NCBI RefSeq assembly: GCF_900220965.1
Contig: NZ_OBQC01000001.1
Location: 310,001 to 374,000, forward strand
Direction: 5' to 3'
Length of the DNA stretch: 64,000 nucleotides
DNA from: Ureibacillus acetophenoni
GTDB taxonomy: Bacteria; Bacillota; Bacilli; Bacillales_A; Planococcaceae
Shown here piece after piece: positions 1 to 8,182 of the stretch. A program made the position numbers and the translations under genes. The notes beneath the pieces are model-generated. The model searched no databases. It had not been told where the DNA came from and saw only the letters and a list, made by a program, of their open reading frames with translations. Numbering within the stretch: the stretch's first letter is position 1; the number at the start of each line of letters is the position of its first letter.

Positions 1-1
1 T

Positions 2-1207
2 TATCATTTTTTGTCTCCTCAAGAGATGGCCTTAATCTTTGAAGCACTTGAAATCGAAGATGATGAATATGAAGCTTATTTAAATGAAATGGAAACGTCC
101 TATGCGGCAGATATGCTTTCATTTATGAACACGGATGACGCTGTTGACGTTTTAAATGAACTAGACGAAGACCAACGTGATAGCTTTTTAGAAATGATGG
201 ATAGTGAAACCGTTGAAGAATTTAATGAGCTTTTAGCTTATGAAGAATATACTGCAGGGTCAATCATGACCACTGAGTATGTTTCTATTTTAGAAAATTC
301 AACGGTTCGTTCAGCGATGGCCGTTTTACGTAAAGAAGCGCCAAATGCAGAAACGATTTATTATGTGTTTGTTGTAGATGACGAACACCGGCTCACAGGT
401 GTACTTTCACTAAGAGATTTAATTGTTTCAAATGAAGATACAATTATTAAAGATATTATGAAAGAACGTGTCGTTTGTGCAAAAGTAACAGACGATCAGG
501 AAGACGTTGCACAGCTCATTAAAGACTATAACTTTTTAGCATTACCTGTTGTTAGTGAAAATAATGAGTTAGTCGGTATTATCACGGTTGATGATATTAT
601 TGACGTCATCGATGAAGAAGCAACAGATGACTATTCTAAATTAGCCGGTATTTCTGACGTAGATGATACAGATGTAAATCCATTTAAGGCAGCAAAGAAT
701 AGGTTGCCATGGTTAATTATGTTATTATTTTTAGGAACTTTGACAGCAACTTTAATGTCGCGGTTTGAAGCGACGTTGGACCAAGTAGCCCTCCTAGCTC
801 TTTTCATTCCATTAATTTCAGGGACTTCTGGTAATAGTGGAACACAAGCGTTAGCGGTTGCCGTGCGTGGGATTGCTACAGGGGAAGTTGATGGAAAAAA
901 TAAATTAAAATTGTTGATTCGTGAAATTTGTACTGGATTGATAACTGGGATAGTTTGTGGAATTGTTGTCGTTGCGATTATTTATTTTTGGCAGCACTCA
1001 TTAATTATTGGATTACTCGTTGGTGCAGCAATTTGTTGTTCCATTGTAGTAGCAACGATTGCAGGCTCATTTATTCCGCTACTAATTCACAAATTGGGGG
1101 TAGACCCTGCTGTTGCTTCTGGTCCGTTTATTACAACATTAAATGACATCACAAGTATATTAATCTATCTGGGGCTTGCGACAAATTTCATTTCTCAGAT
1201 TAGATAG
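2..1207 (+). CDS. mgtE: Magnesium transporter MgtE (5' end cut by window edge)
   Basis: MgtE-type Mg2+ channel of the cytoplasmic membrane. The frame is open to the first base, so the true start lies upstream; about 400 residues are visible against roughly 450 usual, so only part of the N domain is lost. Visible in order: the end of the acidic MgtE N domain, two CBS domains (about residues 90-210 of the visible part) that sense cytosolic Mg2+, then a five-helix pore domain. The pore carries the family signature SGNSGTQALAVAVRG and, near the end, TTLND, whose Asp corresponds to the pore Mg2+ site of the family. No terminator is obvious between it and the next gene. Identification is firm; whether it is regulated by an upstream Mg2+ riboswitch cannot be seen here. 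Confidence 0.95.
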   Translation, partial: YHFLSPQEMALIFEALEIEDDEYEAYLNEMETSYAADMLSFMNTDDAVDVLNELDEDQRDSFLEMMDSETVEEFNELLAYEEYTAGSIMTTEYVSILENSTVRSAMAVLRKEAPNAETIYYVFVVDDEHRLTGVLSLRDLIVSNEDTIIKDIMKERVVCAKVTDDQEDVAQLIKDYNFLALPVVSENNELVGIITVDDIIDVIDEEATDDYSKLAGISDVDDTDVNPFKAAKNRLPWLIMLLFLGTLTATLMSRFEATLDQVALLALFIPLISGTSGNSGTQALAVAVRGIATGEVDGKNKLKLLIREICTGLITGIVCGIVVVAIIYFWQHSLIIGLLVGAAICCSIVVATIAGSFIPLLIHKLGVDPAVASGPFITTLNDITSILIYLGLATNFISQIR

Positions 1208-1300
1208 GCTTGCGTATGGGTTAAAATCGTATTTTCACATAGGTTTATGTCACGAAAAATTTCATCTTGCATATTTATAGGAAAAAAAGGATGTGCAAAA

Positions 1301-1657
1301 TTGGAACTTCGCGAACCGAAACTTTTTATTCAAAGTCCACCTTTCTATTATGTGGATGTGAAAGAATCTCCAGTTCAAGAACAAACTTTTTATGATGAAA
1401 GTACGTCAGTATATGAAATCGCGCGATCAGACAAAAATGAAAAAATTCAAAATGACGTTATTTTAAGACAACTGAATTATTTTTCTCTACCTTTAAATCG
1501 CAACAGAAATTATGTGTTCCATCTTGAAGACGGTGAGAGAGTGATTGGTAAAATTGACGAAATTGATGGGATTAATGTGAAAGTTAAAACATTAACAGAT
1601 TTAGTTTCAATTAACGGAAATGAAATAAAAGCAATTACAGTTTCGAATCGAATGTAA
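1301..1657 (+). CDS. CotO-like spore coat protein
   Basis: A 118-residue protein if translation starts at TTG 1301, which has AAAGGATG just upstream; an in-frame ATG at 1247 would add 18 residues but has no clear ribosome site. The N-terminal part is poorly conserved and Pro/Tyr-rich. The C-terminal half (FSLPLNRNRNYVFHLEDGE... GKIDEIDG...) matches my memory of the C-terminal module of CotO-family coat morphogenetic proteins. In Bacillus, cotO lies next to cotZ/cotY or exsY, and here a cotY/cotZ gene lies downstream in opposite orientation, which supports the call. The family assignment is from recalled similarity and context, so moderate confidence. Confidence 0.55.
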   Translation: MELREPKLFIQSPPFYYVDVKESPVQEQTFYDESTSVYEIARSDKNEKIQNDVILRQLNYFSLPLNRNRNYVFHLEDGERVIGKIDEIDGINVKVKTLTDLVSINGNEIKAITVSNRM

Positions 1658-1670
1658 TAATTATTGGGAA

Positions 1671-1706
1671 ACGGCAAATTCTATGATGGAATTTGTCGTT
1701 TTTTTT
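1671..1706 (+). terminator. Rho-independent terminator after the CotO-like gene
   Basis: Stem ACGGCAAATT / AATTTGTCGT followed by a run of T residues. It closes the coat gene and forms the left border of repeat array 1. Confidence 0.75.
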
Positions 1707-1733
1707 GTTTGTTAGAAAGATCCGTGTTCATAT

Positions 1734-2042
1734 CGCAAATAAATGGATGTAATTCGCAAATGGTTACCGTAATTTCGCAAGTATTCAATGCGATATCGCA
1801 AATAAAACCATGGAAATCGCAAGTAAATATTAATTTGCAAATAGGCACTTGAAAATTGCAAATAACCAGTGAGAATTCGCAAATAAAATGCGGATATTCG
1901 CAAGTAAATGTGAGTAATACGCAAATTAACATTAATTCGCAAATAGCACCCGGAGTATCGCAAGTAACCAGCGAAAAATCGCAAATAAATCACCAAAAAT
2001 CGCAAATATCCCCGGTAAATTCACAATCAGCTAAAAAAACCG
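1734..2042. repeat. Repeat array 1: 21-bp CGCAA monomers in 102-bp superunits
   Basis: Fifteen monomers begin with CGCAA, or once-changed TGCAA/CACAA, at 1734, 1755, 1776, 1797, 1818, 1836, 1857, 1878, 1899, 1920, 1938, 1959, 1980, 2001 and 2022. Every step is 21 bp except two 18-bp steps (1818-1836 and 1920-1938), giving exactly three five-monomer superunits of 102 bp. The first half of each monomer is conserved (CGCAARTAAA) and the second half is diverged. The array fills the gap between the terminators of two convergent genes. Apparent open frames across it on both strands come from the period being a multiple of three and have no ribosome sites. Confidence 0.92.
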
Positions 2043-2052
2043 CCTAAATTTA

Positions 2053-2087
2053 ACAAAAAAACGGCCGACTCAATTAAGAGTCAGCCA
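2053..2087 (-). terminator. Terminator of the CotY/CotZ gene
   Basis: On the minus strand GGCTGACTC / GAGTCGGCC with a six-base loop, followed by G and seven T. It forms the right border of repeat array 1. Confidence 0.8.
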
Positions 2088-2104
2088 TTAACTTTCTACA
2101 TACA

Positions 2105-2668
2105 CTAGTTACAAATGTTTAAGTCACAATCTGCAACACATTGAATCGCTGTGAAGTCATTTAAATCCACTGTGCAACAAGTATCAGTTTTCTTGAATTT
2201 TCTAATTTCAGAGAATGCTACTGGATTAATATTATCATTATCTAGGAACACTACACCGTCTTCTGCTGCATCAGCTGGATCTATTGGTGACATTTCTTCA
2301 TCAAGTTCATCACCAAGTGGAACTCTAATTGGATCTAGAGCGCGTAATGTAGCACAGCAATCACCAAATACATCTTCAACACGGAAGAAGCAAGTATGGA
2401 AGAAGCTTTGACCTCTTCTAGCCATTACTTTAAACGGTTTTCCTAATTCATCCAATAACATGAAAACTCGTGTATCGGCATTTCTTGAACGATGTGAAAG
2501 TCCTCCAAGTGGTTCAAGGTAACAACTTGTTCCACAAGTATCACAATCATGACGAACTGCCGCATTTTGAATTTTTAAGATGGATTTCACAACTTCACAA
2601 ATACACCCACGGTCATCATGTTTATCACCGTGAAAAGAACTACTATCATGGTTTCTACCACAACCCAT
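2105..2668 (-). CDS. Cysteine-rich spore coat protein, CotY/CotZ (ExsY) family
   Basis: A 187-residue protein of the spore outer coat/crust or exosporium basal layer. Family features: the N-terminal MGCG start, a CICEVVKSILKIQNA-like helix, the CDTCGTSCYLEPLGG cysteine cluster, a FHTCFFRVEDVFGDCCATLRAL core, and C-terminal CC/C pairs. These proteins self-assemble into disulfide-linked sheets. An acidic insert (about residues 125-150) precedes the last cysteine cluster. The ATG has a strong GGGGTGA site upstream. It converges with the CotO-like gene across array 1. Whether it is the CotY, CotZ or ExsY orthologue cannot be settled from the sequence alone. Confidence 0.92.
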   Translation of the reverse strand: MGCGRNHDSSSFHGDKHDDRGCICEVVKSILKIQNAAVRHDCDTCGTSCYLEPLGGLSHRSRNADTRVFMLLDELGKPFKVMARRGQSFFHTCFFRVEDVFGDCCATLRALDPIRVPLGDELDEEMSPIDPADAAEDGVVFLDNDNINPVAFSEIRKFKKTDTCCTVDLNDFTAIQCVADCDLNICN

Positions 2669-2796
2669 TTTAAATTCACCCCTTATTATTTAACTTCAAT
2701 CTACAATATGTCGAAACGAGTTATATAACCGGGCGTTTAACCATAGGCGCTAAATTTTGGCCTAAATTTTTCATTAAACACACAAAAATCTAATCA

Positions 2797-2825
2797 GAAT
2801 AGATTCACTGAAAAAGTAAATAATA
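2797..2825 (+). promoter_or_regulatory. Candidate sigma-G promoter of the spoVA operon
   Basis: GAATA at 2797-2801, a 17-bp spacer, then AATAATA at 2819-2825. This resembles the forespore sigma-G pattern (GNATR, about 17-18 bp, CATNNTA) with one mismatch in the -10. Its place before a spoVA operon fits, since spoVA operons are sigma-G dependent in B. subtilis. Confidence 0.45.
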
Positions 2826-2846
2826 AATAAAAAAGGGGGTTGAATT

Positions 2847-3251
2847 TTGAAGAAAATAGTATTTTTCTTTTTCGTCCCTTTATTACTAGCAGGCTGTTCA
2901 GGCAACGATAAAACGATTGAGGTGTATGACGTTTTAGATGATGCTGAAAAAAGAGTAGAGGTACGTGAAATTCTTGATAGTAATGAGGATATTTATAGTG
3001 GTACAGCCATATTTGTGAATAATGATTTGCTTGTAGCCGTTCAAGCAAAACCGTGGCTTGACTATAAAAAAGGGAAAATTGAGAAAGAGTTAACAAATCA
3101 GTTTGAAGAACAATTTTCACAATTTGATGTGTTAGTATCGGCAGATTATAAGCTTTATTGGGAAGCAAATAAGCTTTTAAATGAAGAAGATTCAAAAAAA
3201 GTGGAAGATCAGGTAAAGAAATTGAAAGAATTAGAAAAGGAGGAAACGTAA
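2847..3251 (+). CDS. Spore lipoprotein, YhcN/YlaJ-like
   Basis: A 134-residue lipoprotein starting at TTG 2847, with AAGGGGG seven bases upstream. A short hydrophobic signal peptide ends in the lipobox LAGC, so the mature protein is probably lipid-anchored at a membrane. The body has the small alpha/beta pattern of sporulation YhcN/YlaJ lipoproteins (a strand segment GTAIFVNNDLLVAVQ, then a charged C-terminal helix). The TAA overlaps the ATG of spoVAC, so the two are translationally coupled. YhcN-like lipoproteins accompany spoVA genes in other Bacillales and are linked to the inner spore membrane and germination. Lipoprotein nature is clear; the family name is moderately certain. Confidence 0.75.
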   Translation: MKKIVFFFFVPLLLAGCSGNDKTIEVYDVLDDAEKRVEVREILDSNEDIYSGTAIFVNNDLLVAVQAKPWLDYKKGKIEKELTNQFEEQFSQFDVLVSADYKLYWEANKLLNEEDSKKVEDQVKKLKELEKEET

Positions 3252-3706
3252 TGCAACAAGAACAATATAAAAATCTTGAACAACAAGTTACTCCTCCTAC
3301 ACCTTATTTGAAAAATGCTCTAAAAGCGTTTTTTGTAGGCGGCATTATTTGCACAATTGGACATGCCATCACATACTTCTATATAATCTTTTTTGATTTT
3401 ACGGAAAATACGGTTGGTAATCCTACTGTGTCAACAATGATATTTTTATCAATGCTTCTAACGGGTTTTGGCTTATATACAAAATTAGGACAGTTTGCAG
3501 GTGCAGGAAGTGCAGTTCCTGTTACAGGGTTTGGTAATGCGGTCATATCAGCGGCTATTGAACATCGTACAGAGGGTATTGTTTTAGGGGTTGGAGGAAA
3601 CATCTTTAAATTAGCAGGTTCTGTTATTTTATTTGGTGTAGCTTCTGCATTCTTTATTTCATTGATTAAATTAATTCTCGTAACAATAGGTGTTGTTCAA
3701 TGGTAA
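3251..3706 (+). CDS. spoVAC: Stage V sporulation protein AC
   Basis: A 151-residue membrane protein with about four hydrophobic segments. It contains the SpoVAC/AE signature region GGIICTIGHAIT near the start and AGAGSAVPVTGFGNA in the middle. In B. subtilis SpoVAC is part of the inner-membrane channel that moves Ca-dipicolinate in sporulation and out at germination, and behaves as a mechanosensitive component. The start has GGAGG before it and overlaps the lipoprotein stop by one base; its stop overlaps the spoVAD start, so the four genes form a tight operon. Confidence 0.95.
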   Translation: MQQEQYKNLEQQVTPPTPYLKNALKAFFVGGIICTIGHAITYFYIIFFDFTENTVGNPTVSTMIFLSMLLTGFGLYTKLGQFAGAGSAVPVTGFGNAVISAAIEHRTEGIVLGVGGNIFKLAGSVILFGVASAFFISLIKLILVTIGVVQW

Positions 3707-4695
3707 TCGTATTTCAATCAAAACCTTCTATTTTAGCTAACGCCGTTGTAGCCGGACCTTTAGAAAAGAAAAGTGTCTTTTACTCCTATTTTGACTCAGT
3801 TGTTGAGGATGAAAGATGGAATCAAAAGACAAATGAACAAGGTCATTCAAAAATGATCATAGAAGCATGTGAAATCATTACGAAAAAAGCAAATATTAAT
3901 AACTTAGATGTGGATTACTTTTTAAGTGGAGATTTAGTCAATCAAATGACACCGTCTAATTTTGCAGCTAGAGAATTAGCCATTTCTTTTATTGGATTAT
4001 TTTCTGCATGTGCAACATCGGTGTCTTCTGTCATCATTTCAAGTTTACTCACTGAATTGGGAGCATCCCAATATGCGATTGCTGGAGCTGCAAGTCAACA
4101 TAATGCTATTGAAAGACAATTCCGCTATCCGATTGAATATGGTGGAAAAAAACCAGCAACTGCACAATGGACAGCAACAGCAGCTGGATATGTATTAGTA
4201 GGAAAGCATAATCCAGAATACCCTTCTGTTGTAGCTGCAACTGTAGGAAAAGTTGTTGATTATGGAGATACGAATCCTTTCCATATGGGTGGTGCGATGG
4301 CTCCAGCAGCCTTTGATACGATTAAGGCCCATTTGAAAAAACGAAATCAAAAATTCCAAGACTACGATTTAATAATGACAGGAGATTTAGGGAAAGTAGG
4401 ATTAAAAATACTGCAAACGATGTTTGCCCAGTCAGGTATTAAACCAGAAGAGTTACAATTACTAAGAGATGCCGGAGCGGAGTTTTATGGTGAAGATGAA
4501 GCCTTTTTAGCTGGTGCTAGCGGCGCAGGTTGTTCTGCAGCTGTATATTTTAGCTACATTATACAACAATTAAAAACTGGACGGTTTAAGCGTGTTTTAT
4601 TATGTGCGACTGGTGCGCTACTTTCACCACTTTCTTTTCAACAGGGTGAATCAATTCCATGTACAGCACATGCAATTGAACTAACGATGGAGTGA
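3700..4695 (+). CDS. spoVAD: Stage V sporulation protein AD
   Basis: A 331-residue protein of the SpoVAD family, which has a thiolase-like fold and binds dipicolinic acid at the inner spore membrane. Family segments include an early [20 protein letters not shown] region, [14 protein letters not shown] FSACATS, the [11 protein letters not shown] stretch, and C-terminal GAGCSAAV. Length is close to the B. subtilis protein (338). The ATG lies inside the end of spoVAC (7-bp overlap) and the TGA overlaps the spoVAEb start. Together with dapH/dapL downstream in the window, it fits DAP/dipicolinate production and storage in spores. Confidence 0.96.
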   Translation: MVIVFQSKPSILANAVVAGPLEKKSVFYSYFDSVVEDERWNQKTNEQGHSKMIIEACEIITKKANINNLDVDYFLSGDLVNQMTPSNFAARELAISFIGLFSACATSVSSVIISSLLTELGASQYAIAGAASQHNAIERQFRYPIEYGGKKPATAQWTATAAGYVLVGKHNPEYPSVVAATVGKVVDYGDTNPFHMGGAMAPAAFDTIKAHLKKRNQKFQDYDLIMTGDLGKVGLKILQTMFAQSGIKPEELQLLRDAGAEFYGEDEAFLAGASGAGCSAAVYFSYIIQQLKTGRFKRVLLCATGALLSPLSFQQGESIPCTAHAIELTME

Positions 4696-5072
4696 TGCAA
4701 AACATGATATTCATTGATTTTCTATTAGCGTTTGTTATTGGTGGAATCATTTGTTTAATCGGTCAATTAATTATGGATTATGGAAAATTGACACCCGGGC
4801 ATACTCTATCGATTTTAGTTGTAGCAGGTGCGGTTCTTTCAGGTCTTGGTTTGTATCAACCACTGATCGATTTAGCAGGTGGTGGGGCGACAATTCCAAT
4901 TACATCATTTGGACATTCTCTAACTCAAGGGGCATTTGCGGAGGCAGAAAAGCATGGTTGGGTTGGTGTTTTAACAGGAATGTTTGAAGTGACAAGTTCT
5001 GGAATTAGCGCAGCAATTGTATTTGGCTTTATAGCGGCATTTATTTTTAAACCAAAAGGTAAACCAAACTAG
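4695..5072 (+). CDS. spoVAE: Stage V sporulation protein AE (SpoVAEb type)
   Basis: A 125-residue membrane protein homologous to SpoVAC over [11 protein letters not shown] and the [19 protein letters not shown] motif. It is the last member of the compact spoVA operon. Three starts are possible in frame (GTG 4692, ATG 4695, ATG 4704); ATG 4695 overlaps the spoVAD stop as TGATG and is used here. The operon lacks spoVAA, spoVAB, a separate spoVAEa and spoVAF in this window, which is the reduced AC-AD-AEb arrangement seen in several Bacillales and Clostridia. Confidence 0.93.
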   Translation: MQNMIFIDFLLAFVIGGIICLIGQLIMDYGKLTPGHTLSILVVAGAVLSGLGLYQPLIDLAGGGATIPITSFGHSLTQGAFAEAEKHGWVGVLTGMFEVTSSGISAAIVFGFIAAFIFKPKGKPN

Positions 5073-5136
5073 ACGAATACCCCAACTTTTACTTTTACCC
5101 TTGCATAGGATACAAAGTGAAAGGAGGGGATTTTTT

Positions 5137-5295
5137 ATGTGGAATAATAATTTTTGTGGTTGCAATCAAGTAAGCCCTGCATATGATATGGGAAATGACT
5201 ACTGTGATCATGGCAGCAATAACAACTCAATGTTTGTATTAATCGTAGTATTATTCATTTTATTAATCATTGTTGGTGCTGTTGTTTGCTGGTAG
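5137..5295 (+). CDS. YjcZ-family small sporulation membrane protein
   Basis: A 52-residue protein. The ATG at 5137 follows AAAGGAGGGG at a good distance; the longer frame from 5101 has no ribosome site. The C-terminal FVLIVVLFILLIIVGA helix is the diagnostic YjcZ/YczN-type segment, preceded by a Cys/Asn-rich head (NNNFCGCNQ, DYCDHGSNN). Such mini-proteins are made in the late sporangium; their role is unknown. It sits between spoVAE and spoVIF. Confidence 0.88.
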   Translation: MWNNNFCGCNQVSPAYDMGNDYCDHGSNNNSMFVLIVVLFILLIIVGAVVCW

Positions 5296-5317
5296 GTTGT
5301 AGGTAAGGAGGGAGAAC

Positions 5318-5566
5318 ATGCAAAACCCTTTTTTTAAACAAATTGAAAACAAAACAGGCGTAGGTATGGAAGATATTTTCGAACTAGCTAATGCAATTCA
5401 ACATGCAGATTTTAAAAACGAAAAACAAGTTCGAAAGATTGTACAACGCGTAAGTAAATTAGCTAAAAAACCTATTACGAGAGATTTGGAAGATAAAATT
5501 GTTCAATCAATCGTAAAAGATGGTAACTCGTTAGATTTTAGCAAAATTGAAAAGATGATGAGGTAG
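5318..5566 (+). CDS. spoVIF: Stage VI sporulation protein F
   Basis: An 82-residue protein matching SpoVIF (YjcC): N-terminal NPFFKQIENKTGV, DIFELANAIQHADFKNE and QVRKIVQRVSKLAKKPI. In B. subtilis SpoVIF is a late mother-cell factor that works with GerE to activate coat genes. GGAGGGAG lies before the ATG. A strong terminator follows at 5573. The coat, spoVA, yjcZ and spoVIF genes form a late-sporulation island. Confidence 0.93.
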   Translation: MQNPFFKQIENKTGVGMEDIFELANAIQHADFKNEKQVRKIVQRVSKLAKKPITRDLEDKIVQSIVKDGNSLDFSKIEKMMR

Positions 5567-5572
5567 TAGGTA

Positions 5573-5598
5573 GGGTGCGTCTTGTTTGAGACGCACCC
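5573..5598 (+). terminator. Hairpin after spoVIF
   Basis: Ten-bp perfect stem GGGTGCGTCT / AGACGCACCC with a six-base loop. No T-run follows; instead TTGCGCC follows, as it does after a hairpin at 53820. Confidence 0.6.
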
Positions 5599-5666
5599 GT
5601 TGCGCCATAGTTGATGGCATCGTGATGTGGCGACTTCATACAAAAGCATTGACTATGTAAAAAGGA

Positions 5667-5703
5667 GGGGGTGTTTTGAAAGTTTAACTTTCAACACATC
5701 CCC
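5667..5703 (-). terminator. Terminator of the YjcF-like gene
   Basis: Interrupted stem GGGG..TGTT..GAAAGT / ACTTTC..CACA..CCCC. It lies directly downstream of the minus-strand gene. Confidence 0.6.
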
Positions 5704-5706
5704 TTT

Positions 5707-6135
5707 TTAAATCGCTTTTTCCATGGATCGATGAGGGATACCCGCATCTAAAAATTCAGGTGAAGAAACGATATAATTTAACTTTTCATAAAAAGGTACA
5801 GCATAAGATTGGGCATTTAACTTTAATTTCGAATACCCTTGTTCAATTGCAAATTTTTCAATTGCCTGCATTATAAGTATTCCAATTCTTTTTCCACGAT
5901 ACTCCGGCAATACACATACTCTTTCGACTTTACCTACTTTTGGCTCGTACTCTCTAATACGTGCAGCTGCGATTACTTTATCGCTATCCAAAACAATAAA
6001 ATGATTTGCTGATTTGTCATGTTCATCTAATTCTAAATGCTCTGGAACACCTTGTTCCTCTACGAAAACCTTTTTTCTAATTTGAAAAGCAAGTTCTAAT
6101 TGCTCTTCAGTTTTTACATTTTTCACTATAAACAC
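5707..6135 (-). CDS. yjcF: GNAT-family N-acetyltransferase, YjcF-like
   Basis: A 142-residue single-domain acetyltransferase of the ElaA/YjcF type. Visible: N-terminal FQIRKKVFVEEQGVPEHLELDEHD, a strand VIAAARIR, and the acetyl-CoA loop VLPEYRGKRIGILIMQAIEKFA (R/Q-x-x-G-x-G/A pattern, with a GKRIG variant). The C-terminal PFYEKLNYI segment is typical. The substrate is unknown. It ends the yjcH-yjcG-yjcF cluster on the minus strand, the same order as in B. subtilis, with only five bases between it and yjcG. Confidence 0.9.
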   Translation of the reverse strand: MFIVKNVKTEEQLELAFQIRKKVFVEEQGVPEHLELDEHDKSANHFIVLDSDKVIAAARIREYEPKVGKVERVCVLPEYRGKRIGILIMQAIEKFAIEQGYSKLKLNAQSYAVPFYEKLNYIVSSPEFLDAGIPHRSMEKAI

Positions 6136-6140
6136 TATGC

Positions 6141-6656
6141 TTATTCATCTCCAGTTAACTTATATGTTTCATAAGTTGTCCATGAACCATCCTCTAGTTG
6201 ATAGAGTAGATGGATTCGATCGATTGTATCTTTCTCATTCACGCCAACCATTCGTAATTGTCCGAAAATATCATCATGTTCTGCTGCACTAATATCTTGA
6301 GCAATGGTGATGTGAGGAACAAAGACATGTCTAGGTTTACCGATATTTATTTCAGCGTGTAATTCATTGTGTAGGTTTGATAATTGTTCAGTAGGTTCAA
6401 TTTTGAAATAAATAACATTCGTGTTTGGAAAGAACGAGCTGACGCGAGAGGCATGAATATTTAACGGTGCGTGCTTTTTAGCTATAGTCGCTAACTTTTC
6501 AGTAATGACCTTAATATCTGCTTCATTGACCTCAAACCCTTCTTTTAAAGTAATATGAGGTGTTACTTTTGAGTAGTGTGAGTCATATCGTTTACGATAC
6601 GTATTTGCAAGATCTTGTAATTTTTTTGAAGGAAAAGCGACAATCCCAAATTTCAT
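6141..6656 (-). CDS. yjcG: 2'-5' RNA ligase/2H phosphoesterase family protein YjcG
   Basis: A 171-residue protein with two H-x-T/S motifs of the 2H phosphoesterase superfamily: HITLKEGF near residue 34 and HITIAQD near residue 115. Length and order agree with B. subtilis YjcG. The biochemical substrate is not established; family members act on 2',3'-cyclic or 2'-5' phosphodiester bonds. An AGGAGG site lies upstream of the start (read as CCTCCT on the plus strand). Confidence 0.93.
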   Translation of the reverse strand: MKFGIVAFPSKKLQDLANTYRKRYDSHYSKVTPHITLKEGFEVNEADIKVITEKLATIAKKHAPLNIHASRVSSFFPNTNVIYFKIEPTEQLSNLHNELHAEINIGKPRHVFVPHITIAQDISAAEHDDIFGQLRMVGVNEKDTIDRIHLLYQLEDGSWTTYETYKLTGDE

Positions 6657-6734
6657 ACATAATACCTCCTTATTTTAATATTCTTAACTTTTTAAGTATA
6701 ACAAAATTCAGACAAGTTAAGAAACTCATAACCC

Positions 6735-7457
6735 CTAGTATGGAAAATTTTTAATCAAAGCTCTTCTTAAGTCTGGTTTCCAATATTTCCAAGTATGATT
6801 ACCATCAAATTCTTCATAAAATGTGTTATAGCCTTTTTCTTTTAATAGCTGATGTAATTGTCTGTTAGGTGTTAAAAAATCTTTTATAGTTTTATCCATC
6901 GTAAGTACTTTATTCTCTTCTTTACCAATGATGTGATAAATTGAAATGTGTCCATTATTTTGTGTATTCTGAACAATATCTAATACATGTTCATCGACAT
7001 ATGGGGATTGCAAAATGGCCTTACTAAAAATATTTGGATATTTCAATGCTGCTAGTAACGAGACAGTTGCTGCCATAGAATCTCCAATAAGTCCGCGTGT
7101 TGACCCCATTTGTAAAGTCGAATATTCTCTGTCTAAATATGGAACTAGTTCATGAGCTAAGAAATGTAAATAGGCTTCATGCTTATTGCCTGTAGGAATG
7201 TATTTCTCTTTTCGGTCATGTATATTTTTATATGGTATTCCTACGATAATTATGTTTTCAATTTCATATTCTTCAATTAATTCATCGGCTAATTTTGTTA
7301 TCCCACCTAGTTGAAAGTAATCTTTTCCATCAGATGCAAGTAAAATGTTATATTTATTTAAAGGAGTATAATTTGCTGGAACATAAACTAATAAATCGAT
7401 TTCTTCTTCTAAAGATTGGCTAAAAAATGCTACGTCTTGAATCGTGCCCTTTTCCAC
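6735..7457 (-). CDS. yjcH: Alpha/beta hydrolase, esterase D-like YjcH
   Basis: A 240-residue putative esterase. Visible: strand YNILLASDGKDYF, nucleophile region TRGLIGDSMAATVSLLAALKYP (G-x-S-x-A/G elbow at GDSMA), and a C-terminal FDGNHTWKYW carrying the likely catalytic His. The family is esterase_D-like (Fes/enterobactin-esterase fold). First gene of the yjcHGF group, with AGGAGG upstream. Substrate unknown. Confidence 0.9.
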   Translation of the reverse strand: MEKGTIQDVAFFSQSLEEEIDLLVYVPANYTPLNKYNILLASDGKDYFQLGGITKLADELIEEYEIENIIIVGIPYKNIHDRKEKYIPTGNKHEAYLHFLAHELVPYLDREYSTLQMGSTRGLIGDSMAATVSLLAALKYPNIFSKAILQSPYVDEHVLDIVQNTQNNGHISIYHIIGKEENKVLTMDKTIKDFLTPNRQLHQLLKEKGYNTFYEEFDGNHTWKYWKPDLRRALIKNFPY

Positions 7458-7578
7458 AATTAAGACCTCCTAACATATGTAATATTTTTGATTGTATCAT
7501 AATGAATTGTACCCGTGTACTTTAAGCTTAAACAATTAATTCGGTAATAAAAATAAAGACATAGAGAGGGTTTTTTGT

Positions 7579-8148
7579 ATGAATGGTAAAAATGGACGTG
7601 TCCACTCAAATGATGTTACAAAAGCAGCAAAAGAAGCGTTAGAACGTCGTGGTGTAAAAATAGAAGATATCGCGGAAATTGTTTATCTAATGCAAAAACA
7701 ATATAATGATGGACTTCAAATGGAGCATTGTATTAACTCTGTAACACGTGTTTTAAGAAAACGTGAAGTTCAACATGCCGTTTTAGTAGGGGTAGAGCTT
7801 GATGAATTGGCAGAAAAGAAAATGCTATCACAACCACTGCAACAAATTGTCGAAACAGACGAAGGATTATTTGGGGTTGATGAAACACTTGCTTTAGGAT
7901 CTGTTCTTACCTATGGAAGTATTGCACTAACAACTTATGGTCACTTAGACAAAGAGAAAATTGGAATAATAAAAAAATTAGATACAAAAGTCGGGGAATC
8001 TGTTCATACCTTTTTAGATGACCTTGTGGCAAGTATAGCAGCAAGTGCAGCTTCTAGAATCGCACATAACATGCGTGATTTAGAAGAAGAAGGCGAAACA
8101 TTTGCGGACATTCCGCCAGAGGTTCTTGATTCAGACGATGAAATTTAA
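7579..8148 (+). CDS. pgpA: Phosphatidylglycerophosphatase A-like protein (YutG family)
   Basis: A 189-residue protein with the PgpA/YutG domain: RRGVKIEDIAEIVYLMQKQY, then DEGLFGVDETLALGSVLTYGSIALTTYGHLDKEK. The family removes the phosphate from phosphatidylglycerophosphate in Gram-negatives; in Bacillales YutG-type proteins lack the membrane helices of E. coli PgpA, so its activity is inferred. The C-terminal tail is strongly acidic. AGAGAGG lies before the ATG. Confidence 0.88.
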   Translation: MNGKNGRVHSNDVTKAAKEALERRGVKIEDIAEIVYLMQKQYNDGLQMEHCINSVTRVLRKREVQHAVLVGVELDELAEKKMLSQPLQQIVETDEGLFGVDETLALGSVLTYGSIALTTYGHLDKEKIGIIKKLDTKVGESVHTFLDDLVASIAASAASRIAHNMRDLEEEGETFADIPPEVLDSDDEI

Positions 8149-8182
8149 TTTTTGAAATTGAAAGTAATGGGGATCTACCTTT

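Noticed and set aside
1664-2047. Several short frames on both strands between the coat genes
   Set aside because: Products of the 21-bp period of array 1; no ribosome sites.
2151-2673. Plus-strand frames opposite the CotY/CotZ gene
   Set aside because: Shadows of a clear cysteine-rich coat gene with family motifs.
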